A DNA stretch of 6,550 bases from an uncultured Clostridia bacterium (GTDB taxonomy: Bacteria > Bacillota > Clostridia > TANB77 > CAG-508), in NCBI GenBank assembly GCA_944390505.1, contig CALXQF010000077.1, positions 1-6,550 on the forward strand, read 5' to 3'. Below the pieces are notes generated by a model. The model was not told where the DNA came from and did no database searches. It was given only the letters and a program-made list of their open reading frames with translations. Each line of letters begins with the position of its first letter. Positions within the stretch are counted from its first letter, which is position 1. Position numbers and translations under genes: made by a program. Of the stretch, positions 1 through 5,875 are shown piece after piece.

Positions 1-39
1 TTGGAGGTGGCGCCGCCCACCATTAACGTTTACAATTAA
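1..39 (+). other. GC-rich window-edge segment, possible end of a short reading frame
   Basis: The first 21 bases are far richer in G and C than anything around them. GGTGG (6-10) can pair with CCACC (17-21) around a 6-base loop. Frame 1 is open from the window edge and reads LEVAPPTINVYN before TAA at 37-39. This could be the tail of an upstream gene, a tiny peptide starting at the TTG at 1, or the edge of a repeat. A Shine-Dalgarno-like GGAGG lies at 3-7, but no good start codon follows it in the frame of the next gene. The upstream sequence is missing, so no identification is possible. Confidence 0.2.
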
Positions 40-59
40 AGTATAGTGCTATTTATAAC
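29..59 (+). promoter_or_regulatory. Candidate promoter for the 75-461 gene
   Basis: TTTACA (29-34, one mismatch to TTGACA) and TATAAC (54-59, one mismatch to TATAAT) are separated by 19 bases, which is longer than the ideal 17. If used, transcription would start near 66, only about 9 bases before the ATG at 75. In DNA this AT-rich, such matches can arise by chance. Confidence 0.25.
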
Positions 60-74
60 ATTGCAGTTTACAGT

Positions 75-461
75 ATGACCTTACCAATTATATTAAATTT
101 AGTTTATATTATCGTTAATATTTTAACAGGCTATACTATTCAATATTTCTCTATTATGTATATGGCAATTACTTGTATCTATATTATCACTTCTATTTTA
201 ATGATTAAATCTGATGTGATTAAAAAACAAATAGAACTCTCTAAAATTATAGAAGAGCAAGAAAAAATTAAACAAGAAATGGCAAGAAAAGAGCAAGAAC
301 AAAAAGAAGAAGAGGAAAGAGAAAGAATTCGTAAAGAGGACGAAAAAAAGAGAAAAGAAGAAAAGAAAAAAGAGCAAAAGAAAGAGCAGAAAAAATCTGG
401 AGAAACAGGAAAACAAGATAATGGACCAGAACCACAAGCTAATATTAAACCAAGTGAATAA
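75..461 (+). CDS. Small membrane protein with two N-terminal helices and a long Lys/Glu-rich helix
   Basis: I do not recognise a family. The 128-residue product starts with two hydrophobic segments (about residues 5-22 and 25-44) joined by a very short turn, so it is probably a membrane hairpin. Residues 45-107 are almost entirely K, E, Q and R, with runs such as EEEERERIRKEDEKKRKEE. This suggests a coiled coil or a single stable charged alpha-helix projecting from the membrane. The last 21 residues are polar and Gly/Pro-containing, so probably disordered. The ATG at 75 is the first standard start in the frame, which is open from 27. No Shine-Dalgarno precedes it, nor the internal ATGs at codons 28 and 30, so the start is uncertain. 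The gene lies 121 bases upstream of ftsH on the same strand. A scaffold or tether role is only a guess. Confidence 0.65.
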   Translation: MTLPIILNLVYIIVNILTGYTIQYFSIMYMAITCIYIITSILMIKSDVIKKQIELSKIIEEQEKIKQEMARKEQEQKEEEERERIRKEDEKKRKEEKKKEQKKEQKKSGETGKQDNGPEPQANIKPSE

Positions 462-470
462 AAGCAATCT

Positions 471-520
471 TGTCAGTCCCCATCTTAAGACTTAAATAAA
501 AATGAATATATGTCAGTGCC
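471..520 (+). repeat. Imperfect direct repeat TGTCAGTSCC upstream of ftsH
   Basis: TGTCAGTCCC (471-480) recurs as TGTCAGTGCC (511-520), with 9 of 10 bases identical and an offset of exactly 40 bp, close to four helical turns. Both copies lie in the 121-base gap before ftsH, and the second lies where a -35 region would be expected relative to TATAAT at 540. It could be a pair of regulator half-sites. It matches neither the CIRCE (HrcA) nor the CtsR heat-shock operator consensus as I know them. Chance is possible. Confidence 0.3.
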
Positions 521-539
521 TATAAATATAAAGTATGTG

Positions 540-545
540 TATAAT
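540..545 (+). promoter_or_regulatory. Candidate -10 box for ftsH
   Basis: A perfect TATAAT lies 37 bases upstream of the ftsH ATG, preceded by TATGTG, which resembles the TRTG extension of Gram-positive promoters. The hexamer 17 bases upstream (517-522, TGCCTA) is a poor -35. Transcription would start near 552, leaving a leader of about 30 bases that contains the ribosome binding site. Confidence 0.35.
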
Positions 546-582
546 TTAATAAAAAATGTGTTAAAATAAAGCAAGGAGAGAA

Positions 583-2475
583 ATGAACATGAATGAAGAA
601 AATAATAGAAATATCTCACATAACAACATACAGGATAATGAAGTAGGGTTCAATCATACTCAAAATGATGGAAATTCTAATCATAAAAAAAATGATCAAG
701 AAAAAAAGAAAAAGCAACTTTACTATATGATTGGTATTGTTGTATTACTTTGTATTGCCATTGGAATTACAATTTGGCTAGTTACTTCTAACCAAAATAA
801 AGAAGATGATACAATGCCATATACAGAATTAATTAAGCAAATTGATGATGGTATTATAGAAAAAGTAGAAATGACAGTTGGCAGTACTTCTGTAAAAGTA
901 AAATTAAAAAATGTAGAAGAAGAAAAAAGTGCTATTGTACCAAATACACAAGCTTTTATAGAATTGATTCAACAAGAAACACTAGAAGGAAATACAATTG
1001 AGTTAAACCAAAAAGAGCAAAACGTATTTTTAACCATTTTTAGTTATCTATTTTCATTATTACCTACTATCTTGTTAATTATTTTATTTGTTTTATTATT
1101 TAAAATGCAAGGACTTGGAGACAAGGGAAAAGTTTATGATGCAGAAACAATTAAGTCCAAAACAAAGTTTGGTGATGTTGCTGGGCTAGATGAAGAAAAA
1201 AGCGAAATGTTAGAGATTGTAGACTTTTTAAAAGATCCAAAGAAATTTAATGAAATGGGAGCAAAAATCCCAAGAGGAGTCCTTCTTTGTGGACAACCAG
1301 GAACAGGTAAAACTTTAATTGCAAAAGCAATTGCAGGAGAAGCAAATGTACCATTTATTTCTATGAGTGGTTCAGAATTTATTGAAATGTTTGCAGGTCT
1401 TGGAGCATCAAGAGTAAGAAAATTATTTGAAAAAGCAAAGAAAATTGCACCATGTATTGTATTTATTGATGAGATTGATGCGATTGGTTCAAGAAGAACT
1501 AGTGGAAGTGGAGCAGAAACAGAAAATAATCAAACATTAAATCAATTATTAGTAGAAATGGATGGTTTTGATACAGAAGAAACCATTATTGTGCTAGCTG
1601 CTACAAATAGACCAGAAATGCTAGATAAAGCGTTATTAAGACCAGGTAGATTTGACAGACAAATTACCATCGCCCTTCCAGATATGAGAGGAAGAGAAGA
1701 AATCTTAAAAATTCATGCAAAAGGCAAAAAGTTTGAAGATAATGTGGACTTAAAAGATATTGCAGGTGATACAGCAGGATTTACAGGAGCAGAATTGGCA
1801 AATATTTTAAATGAAGCAGCAATCATCGCAACAATCAAAAAACATGAAGCAATTAATCATGATGATATTGAAGATGCTGTAAAGAAAGTAACAGTAGGTT
1901 TAGAAAGACAAAGTAGAGTGATATCAGAAAAAGATAAAAAATTAACTGCATTCCATGAAGCAGGACATGCTATTGTTAGTAGCCAATTAGAAACACAAAA
2001 AGATATTAAAGAAGTTTCTATTATTCCTCGTGGTATTGCAGGTGGTTACACCATGTATAAAACAAATGAAGATAAGTATTATATCTCTAAAACAGAAATG
2101 GAAGAAAAATTAATTGCACTATTAGGCGGAAGAGCAGCAGAAAAAGTAGCTTTAAATGATATTTCAACAGGTGCAAGTAATGACATAGAAGTAGCAACCC
2201 AAATTGCCAAAGACATGATTACCAAATACGGTATGAGTGATAATTTGGGACCAATTTCTATTAATACAGAAAAAGATCCATATGAATTACAACTACTAGG
2301 AGAAAAATTTGGAGATGCGATTGGTGCAGAAGTAAAAATCTTGCTAGATAGTAGTTATGTAAAAGCACAAGCAATATTAACCAATAACATGGATAAATTA
2401 AACACTGTAGCAAAAGCTTTAATGGAAAAAGAAGTAATTTCTGCAGAGGAATTTGAGGAATTGATTAAAGATTAA
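583..2475 (+). CDS. ftsH: ATP-dependent zinc metalloprotease FtsH
   Basis: Membrane-anchored AAA+ protease that works as a hexamer, extracting and degrading damaged membrane proteins and short-lived cytosolic regulators. The 630 residues match the family length. In order: a polar N-terminal tail (1-46); TM1 (about 47-68); the FtsH extracellular domain (about 70-147); TM2 (about 148-173); the AAA+ module with Walker A GQPGTGKT (237-244), pore loop FAGLG (270-274), Walker B ending FIDEID (294-299) and the arginine-finger segment RPGRFDR (353-359); then the M41 protease with HEAGH (458-462) and the third zinc ligand Asp534 in GASND. All catalytic residues are present. Two small oddities are Q for the usual P in Walker A, and FAG for the usual FVG in the pore loop. 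AAGGAG at 573-578 lies 4 bases before the ATG at 583 and 10 before a second ATG at 589, so either start is possible. The Asn-rich tail is unusual. Confidence 0.97.
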   Translation: MNMNEENNRNISHNNIQDNEVGFNHTQNDGNSNHKKNDQEKKKKQLYYMIGIVVLLCIAIGITIWLVTSNQNKEDDTMPYTELIKQIDDGIIEKVEMTVGSTSVKVKLKNVEEEKSAIVPNTQAFIELIQQETLEGNTIELNQKEQNVFLTIFSYLFSLLPTILLIILFVLLFKMQGLGDKGKVYDAETIKSKTKFGDVAGLDEEKSEMLEIVDFLKDPKKFNEMGAKIPRGVLLCGQPGTGKTLIAKAIAGEANVPFISMSGSEFIEMFAGLGASRVRKLFEKAKKIAPCIVFIDEIDAIGSRRTSGSGAETENNQTLNQLLVEMDGFDTEETIIVLAATNRPEMLDKALLRPGRFDRQITIALPDMRGREEILKIHAKGKKFEDNVDLKDIAGDTAGFTGAELANILNEAAIIATIKKHEAINHDDIEDAVKKVTVGLERQSRVISEKDKKLTAFHEAGHAIVSSQLETQKDIKEVSIIPRGIAGGYTMYKTNEDKYYISKTEMEEKLIALLGGRAAEKVALNDISTGASNDIEVATQIAKDMITKYGMSDNLGPISINTEKDPYELQLLGEKFGDAIGAEVKILLDSSYVKAQAILTNNMDKLNTVAKALMEKEVISAEEFEELIKD

Positions 2476-2493
2476 ATTAATAAAAATGAAAAT

Positions 2494-2644
2494 AAATACA
2501 CAAATAAAGTAATTTTCATGCACCTTGCTGGTCGCAGCCTTCATATATAAAGAACTATTATGTAGGCTGCTCCAATCGCACTCAGCCTTAACGGCTTCGT
2601 TTGGCCGCTGCGCGGTGCTATAAAATTACTTTATTTGTGTATTT
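2494..2644. mobile_element. MITE-like inverted-repeat element between convergent genes
   Basis: A perfect 23-bp inverted repeat (2494-2516 and 2622-2644, arm beginning AAATACACAAATAAAG) bounds a 105-base core. After a 3x3 mismatch the pairing resumes for 5 bp (GCACC 2520-2524 with GGTGC 2614-2618). The core is about 51% G+C by hand count, against a strongly AT-rich background. It folds further: GCAGCCT (2534-2540) pairs with AGGCTGC (2564-2570), and there are small stems at 2584-2596 and 2605-2615. No protein is encoded; the longest start-to-stop frame I noticed inside is 10 codons. The element begins 18 bases after the ftsH stop and ends 19 bases before the pseudouridine synthase stop, so in either direction its transcript would form a long hairpin and may act as a bidirectional terminator. 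Composition and terminal repeats suggest a non-autonomous mobile element. No clear target-site duplication is visible. Confidence 0.6.
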
Positions 2645-2663
2645 TATATTTGAAATATATAAT

Positions 2664-3503
2664 TTATGATTTTAAAATAATTTGCTTATTCTTTAAATAA
2701 TTTAAAATTCCGCTGTCTGTTTGAAAAGCAAATGTAAGAGAATAACTACAAAGTTGCTGCGTTTTATAACCTAACTTCTTGTTAATTTCATTATTACCAT
2801 ATTTACCGTCACCAACAACAGAGTGACCAATATGAGCTAAATGAGCACGAATTTGATGAGTTTTACCAGTATGTAGAGTAACATCTAATATACTGGTATT
2901 TTGCTTTTTATTAATAGAAATGACTTGATAAGAAGTCACAATTTTTTCATATCCTTTTTTAGGAACATCTGAAATGTATACCAAAGATTTTTTAGCGTCT
3001 TTAAATAAATAAGCAACCAAGGTAGCCCTAGTTTTAGCAGGGATACCAATCACAGCAGCTCTGTAATGTTTTTCTATTTCATGATGTTTAAACTTTTCTA
3101 GTAAAATAGATAAAGCCTCCTCATTTTTTGCAAATAAAACAAGTCCTGTAGTATTTCTATCTAAACGATGGCAAGGTGAAAAGTTTAAAATAGTGCTTAA
3201 GCTATTTTCACCAGTTACTTCTATTCCGGCAGGTTTGTTTAAAATCACAATATTGTTATCTTCATAAACAATATCAATTAATTTAGAATAATGAGATGCT
3301 AATTGTTCATCAGATAAATAGATACTTATTTTATCTCCAGCAGAGAGTGTAACATTCTCTGCTATTTTTATACCATTTACACGAATATCTTTTTTACGAA
3401 GTGTTTTGTAAAATAAATTGGGAGAAAGACCGGGGAAAGTATCTAGTAAAAAGTTATTCAATTTTTTTCCATCATATTTTTGATTGACAATAATTTCTTT
3501 CAT
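2664..3503 (-). CDS. RluA/RluD-family rRNA/tRNA pseudouridine synthase
   Basis: Cytosolic enzyme converting specific uridines in structured RNA to pseudouridine. From the ATG at 3503 the product has 279 residues: an S4-type RNA-binding domain (about 1-62), then the catalytic domain with HRLDR (112-116, catalytic Asp115) followed by NTTGLVLFAK, and the C-terminal signature TGKTHQIRAHLAHIGH near 212-227 followed by VVGDGKYG. The length fits the RluD-like Bacillota paralogues (YlyB, YhcT and YjbO types); the RNA target cannot be assigned. The frame stays open upstream to 3611, but that part encodes only a hydrophobic stretch overlapping the promoter, and S4 homology begins right after the ATG at 3503. 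No Shine-Dalgarno precedes this ATG. The promoter position instead predicts a leaderless mRNA. The gene converges on ftsH and is probably monocistronic. Confidence 0.93.
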   Translation of the reverse strand: MKEIIVNQKYDGKKLNNFLLDTFPGLSPNLFYKTLRKKDIRVNGIKIAENVTLSAGDKISIYLSDEQLASHYSKLIDIVYEDNNIVILNKPAGIEVTGENSLSTILNFSPCHRLDRNTTGLVLFAKNEEALSILLEKFKHHEIEKHYRAAVIGIPAKTRATLVAYLFKDAKKSLVYISDVPKKGYEKIVTSYQVISINKKQNTSILDVTLHTGKTHQIRAHLAHIGHSVVGDGKYGNNEINKKLGYKTQQLCSYSLTFAFQTDSGILNYLKNKQIILKS

Positions 3504-3509
3504 ATTGAT

Positions 3510-3538
3510 AGTATACAACAGATTTGATAAGGTGTCAA
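3510..3538 (-). promoter_or_regulatory. Sigma-A promoter of the pseudouridine synthase gene, predicting a leaderless mRNA
   Basis: Read on the minus strand, a perfect TTGACA (3538-3533), a 17-base spacer and TATACT (3515-3510, one mismatch to TATAAT) form a near-ideal housekeeping promoter. Counting the standard six bases after the -10 box puts +1 at 3503, which is the A of the ATG chosen for the gene. There is no room for a ribosome binding site and none is seen. Confidence 0.8.
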
Positions 3539-3631
3539 AGATGAGTAACCAAAATAATACAAGAAGCATAAAATAAAAGAGAAATAGAAATATGAGAAAA
3601 TTACAAAACAAATCAATTAAAAATAAAAAAA

Positions 3632-3637
3632 TATAAT
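3632..3637 (+). promoter_or_regulatory. Candidate -10 box for the 3678-4064 gene
   Basis: TATAAT lies 40 bases upstream of the ATG at 3678, in the divergent gap shared with the pseudouridine synthase promoter. No acceptable -35 hexamer sits at normal spacing; TTACAA at 3601-3606 is 25 bases away. The whole stretch is A/T, so the match is weak evidence. Confidence 0.2.
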
Positions 3638-3677
3638 AATATATATCAGACTAAAAAAGAGAGGACTTGATTATAAA

Positions 3678-4064
3678 ATGGCTGATTTTATTTTAAATGG
3701 AGTCTTATGGGTACTTGCCTTATATGGACTATTTGAAATTATTAAAACAATTATTTATACTTATACATATACCAATTTAAAAGCAGATGGAATTTATGTT
3801 ATTATTGCAGCTAAAAACCAAGAACGAAAAATAGAAGGATTTTTACGATCTTTTCTATTTAGGTTATTATATGGAAAAGAAGAAAATATTAAAGATGTGA
3901 TTGTAGTTGATTTAAATTCAACAGATGAAACCAAAAAAATTTTAGAAAAATTATCTAATGATTATGATGAGATAAAAATGTCTAACTGGAGAGATTGTAA
4001 AAATTTAATTGATAATATAGATGGTATTAAAGAAAATCGGAGGAAATTGATTTTATATAATTAG
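3678..4064 (+). CDS. Small membrane-anchored protein resembling the N-terminal half of a GT2 glycosyltransferase
   Basis: 128 residues. One N-terminal transmembrane helix (about 5-28) is followed by a short soluble domain. Residues 39-48 (IYVIIAAKNQ) and 72-85 (KDVIVVDLNSTDET) look like the first and second beta strands of a GT-A fold: in GT2 enzymes these read roughly VVIPAYNE and IIVVDDGSTDGT. The later metal-binding DxD and acceptor parts are absent, and the second Asp of the VDDGS motif is replaced by Leu, so catalysis is doubtful. It could be a binding protein or a partner subunit. An SD-like GAGAGGA (3659-3665) lies 12 bases before the ATG, which is long spacing. The C-terminus uses rare arginine codons (CGG-AGG, residues 121-122) within a GGAGG sequence. 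The next gene has its own promoter, so the two are probably separate units. Confidence 0.7.
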   Translation: MADFILNGVLWVLALYGLFEIIKTIIYTYTYTNLKADGIYVIIAAKNQERKIEGFLRSFLFRLLYGKEENIKDVIVVDLNSTDETKKILEKLSNDYDEIKMSNWRDCKNLIDNIDGIKENRRKLILYN

Positions 4065-4116
4065 CTAAACTCGAACTAATTTGATTTGTTATTCCAAAAT
4101 TGTAACTATAAATTGC

Positions 4117-4145
4117 TCGACAAAACATGATAAAAATAGTATAAT
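4117..4145 (+). promoter_or_regulatory. Sigma-A promoter of the U32 gene
   Basis: TCGACA (4117-4122, one mismatch to TTGACA) and a perfect TATAAT (4140-4145) are separated by the ideal 17 bases. Transcription should start near 4152, giving a leader of about 34 bases that carries the ribosome binding site at 4176-4179. Confidence 0.75.
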
Positions 4146-4175
4146 AGTAGTGTAAAATCTTACAATAAAAGAAAT

Positions 4176-4179
4176 GGAG
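4176..4179 (+). promoter_or_regulatory. Ribosome binding site that decides the U32 start
   Basis: GGAG at 4176-4179 begins inside the upstream in-frame ATG (4174) and ends 6 bases before the ATG at 4186. The 4174 ATG has no Shine-Dalgarno of its own, so 4186 is the better start. The two candidate N-termini repeat each other (MENKMENKK). Confidence 0.7.
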
Positions 4180-4185
4180 AATAAA

Positions 4186-5424
4186 ATGGAAAATAAAAAA
4201 ATACCAGAATTATTAGCACCAGCAGGTTCTTTTGAAAAAGCAAAAACAGCATTTTTATATGGAGCAGATGCCGTATATTGTGGTACTGGTTCACTTTCTT
4301 TAAGGAGTAGAGCAGAAGTAAATGATGATGACCTAGCAAAAACAATTCAATATGCACATAGTATTGGAAAAAAAGTATATGCTGCAATCAATATCTATGC
4401 ATGGGATAGTTATTATGAAGAAATCAAAGAGCAAGCACAAATGTTAAATGATCTAAAAGTAGATGCTATTATTGCTTCAGATGGTGGAGTAATGGAAATT
4501 TTGAAACAATATGCACCAGATGTAGATATTCATGTAAGCACACAAGCAAACACAGTAAGCTATCATTCTGCTAACTTCTGGTACAAAAATGGAGCAACAA
4601 GAGTTATTTTAGGAAGAGAGCTTAACAAAGAACAAATCAAAGAAATTATGACACATAAAGAGCCTAAATTAGAAGTAGAAATGTTTGTACATGGAGCTAT
4701 TTGTTTTGGTTATTCAGGTAGATGCTTTTTAAGTGATTTCTTAGCAAGTAGGAGTGCTAATTTGGGAGATTGTGCCCAAAGTTGTAGATGGGCATATAAT
4801 GTTTATGTAGAAGAACACAACAAACCAGGAAATTTAATGCCAGTAGAACATGACGAAAAAGGAACTTATATATTTTCTTCAAAAGATTTGTGCTTAATCA
4901 AAGAAATTCCAGAAATTGTGGAAATGGGAATAGATAGTTTAAAAATAGAGGGAAGATTAAAAACAGAATATTATTTAGCATCTGTTGTGAATGCTTATCG
5001 TAATGCAATTGATGATTATATGAAAAATCCTTCTACCTATGACTATACCAAATATTTAACAGAATTGGAAAAAACAAAAACAAGAGGATTAACTACCTTT
5101 TATTTTAATGATAGAAATAACAAAGATTTCCAAGAATATGATGGCAAACAATATAATCCAAACTATGAATTTGGAGGAAAAGTATTGCAGTATGATGAAA
5201 AATATTCTTTAATTGAAATTCGTAATAAGCTAACAGTAGGAGACACAATGGAAGTTCTCATACCAGGACAAATAGAAACCAGAAGTTTTACTATAGAAAA
5301 CTTGTGGGATTCTGAAACAAAACAAGAAATTGAAACAGTAAATCCAGGAAAAGCAGGACAAACAGTTTTGATGAAACTACCAACTAAAGTAGAAGAAGGT
5401 TGGATTTTGAGAAGAAGAAAATAA
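4186..5424 (+). CDS. U32-family protein, probable tRNA uridine-34 hydroxylase (TrhP/YrrO type)
   Basis: Often labelled a U32 peptidase or collagenase-like protease. Characterised relatives (E. coli TrhP/YegQ, B. subtilis YrrN-YrrO) instead make 5-hydroxyuridine at tRNA position 34 using prephenate. From the ATG at 4186 there are 412 residues. ELLAPAGSFEKAKTAFLYGA near the N-terminus is the family's opening barrel segment. Residues 165-183 (EMFVHGAICFGYSGRCFLS) fit the U32 signature E-x-F-x2-G-[SA]-[LIVM]-C-x4-G-x-C-x-[LIVM]-S exactly. Cys173, Cys180, Cys196 and Cys236 have nearly the spacing of the 4Fe-4S ligands in the relative UbiU; Cys200 is an extra candidate. DSLKIEGRLK (250-259) is a second conserved block. 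The C-terminal 90 or so residues form the beta-rich accessory domain. The length is near that of YrrO, and no YrrN-like partner is adjacent. The tRNA role is inferred from family, not shown here. Confidence 0.92.
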   Translation: MENKKIPELLAPAGSFEKAKTAFLYGADAVYCGTGSLSLRSRAEVNDDDLAKTIQYAHSIGKKVYAAINIYAWDSYYEEIKEQAQMLNDLKVDAIIASDGGVMEILKQYAPDVDIHVSTQANTVSYHSANFWYKNGATRVILGRELNKEQIKEIMTHKEPKLEVEMFVHGAICFGYSGRCFLSDFLASRSANLGDCAQSCRWAYNVYVEEHNKPGNLMPVEHDEKGTYIFSSKDLCLIKEIPEIVEMGIDSLKIEGRLKTEYYLASVVNAYRNAIDDYMKNPSTYDYTKYLTELEKTKTRGLTTFYFNDRNNKDFQEYDGKQYNPNYEFGGKVLQYDEKYSLIEIRNKLTVGDTMEVLIPGQIETRSFTIENLWDSETKQEIETVNPGKAGQTVLMKLPTKVEEGWILRRRK

Positions 5425-5432
5425 TCAATTTT

Positions 5433-5473
5433 AGAGTGTTAACAAGGTTTAGAAATTTTGTTAACACTCTTTT
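5433..5473 (+). terminator. Rho-independent terminator after the U32 gene
   Basis: A perfect 13-bp stem (AGAGTGTTAACAA at 5433-5445 with its complement at 5458-5470) closes a 12-base loop and runs into TTTT (5470-5473), nine bases after the stop codon. The stem has modest GC content and a short U tract. On the other strand the stem is not followed by a T run, so it should work mainly for the U32 transcript. Confidence 0.8.
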
Positions 5474-5533
5474 ACTAATAAAATTTAAGGAAAAATGAAA
5501 GTGTAAAGTTTAGACATTATAAATAGAAAGTTA

Positions 5534-5875
5534 TCATGTATGAGAATCTAACTTCTCAAATTTTAGACCAATGATAAATCCAATTACAAGTAAAACAATG
5601 GAGAATAAAGCTTCTAAAGTAAAGCTAAAACCTGGATAAAGTACAAATATGGATCCAAGCACAAAACCAATAATAGCATAAAAAGTTTGTGAATAGTAGT
5701 GAGCAAATAGAAATTGAATGAGTTTTAAAAATAAAAAACCACCAATGACTACTCCTATTCCCATAGGGATTAAGATAGAAAATTGAATATTAGCAACTGC
5801 ATTTAAATAAAGAGTATATACCCCAAGAGTCATTAAAATAACACTACTACTTACTCCGTGGAACGACAATTCCAA
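5534..5875 (-). pseudogene. DUF368 C-terminal half, stranded in another frame
   Basis: From about 5857 this frame encodes the second family half: GVSSSVILMTLGVYTLYL, then hydrophobic segments through a Gly-rich helix (MGIGVVIGGFLFL) to the polar C-terminus EKLDSHT. The only upstream start in the frame is a TTG at 5875, without a Shine-Dalgarno; the few residues from there to 5858 (MELSFH) are out-of-frame readings of the family sequence. It is therefore unlikely to be translated independently and is best read as the rest of the split gene. It overlaps the N-terminal frame by 29 bases. Confidence 0.75.

Noticed and set aside
198..467. A minus-strand open frame rich in Phe and Leu
   Set aside because: It is the antisense of the Lys/Glu-rich helix of the 75-461 gene; its composition follows from that, and it has no ribosome binding site.
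462..582. A riboswitch or heat-shock operator upstream of ftsH
   Set aside because: No stable hairpin series, CIRCE dyad or CtsR heptad repeat is visible; only the weak direct repeat and a -10 box are supported.
2518..2550. A 10-codon start-to-stop frame inside the inverted-repeat element
   Set aside because: It lacks a Shine-Dalgarno and lies within paired, structured sequence.
3504..3611. A 36-codon hydrophobic N-terminal extension of the pseudouridine synthase
   Set aside because: The region holds the gene's near-consensus promoter, has no ribosome binding site, and a membrane segment before an S4 domain is not expected in this family.
4059..4081. A possible terminator after the 3678-4064 gene (AATTAG/CTAATT, 11-base loop)
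   Set aside because: The stem has only six mostly A/T pairs and no clean T run follows, so I cannot support it as a terminator.
4160..4387. A minus-strand open frame opposite the start of the U32 gene
   Set aside because: It lies over the promoter-proximal coding region of a well-supported gene, and the product is low-complexity Leu/Phe/His sequence.
5856..5858. The idea that CGG is unassigned or reassigned here
   Set aside because: CGG also occurs in frame in the 3678-4064 gene, and the CGG at 5858 exists only because of the extra base. One window is not enough evidence for a code change.
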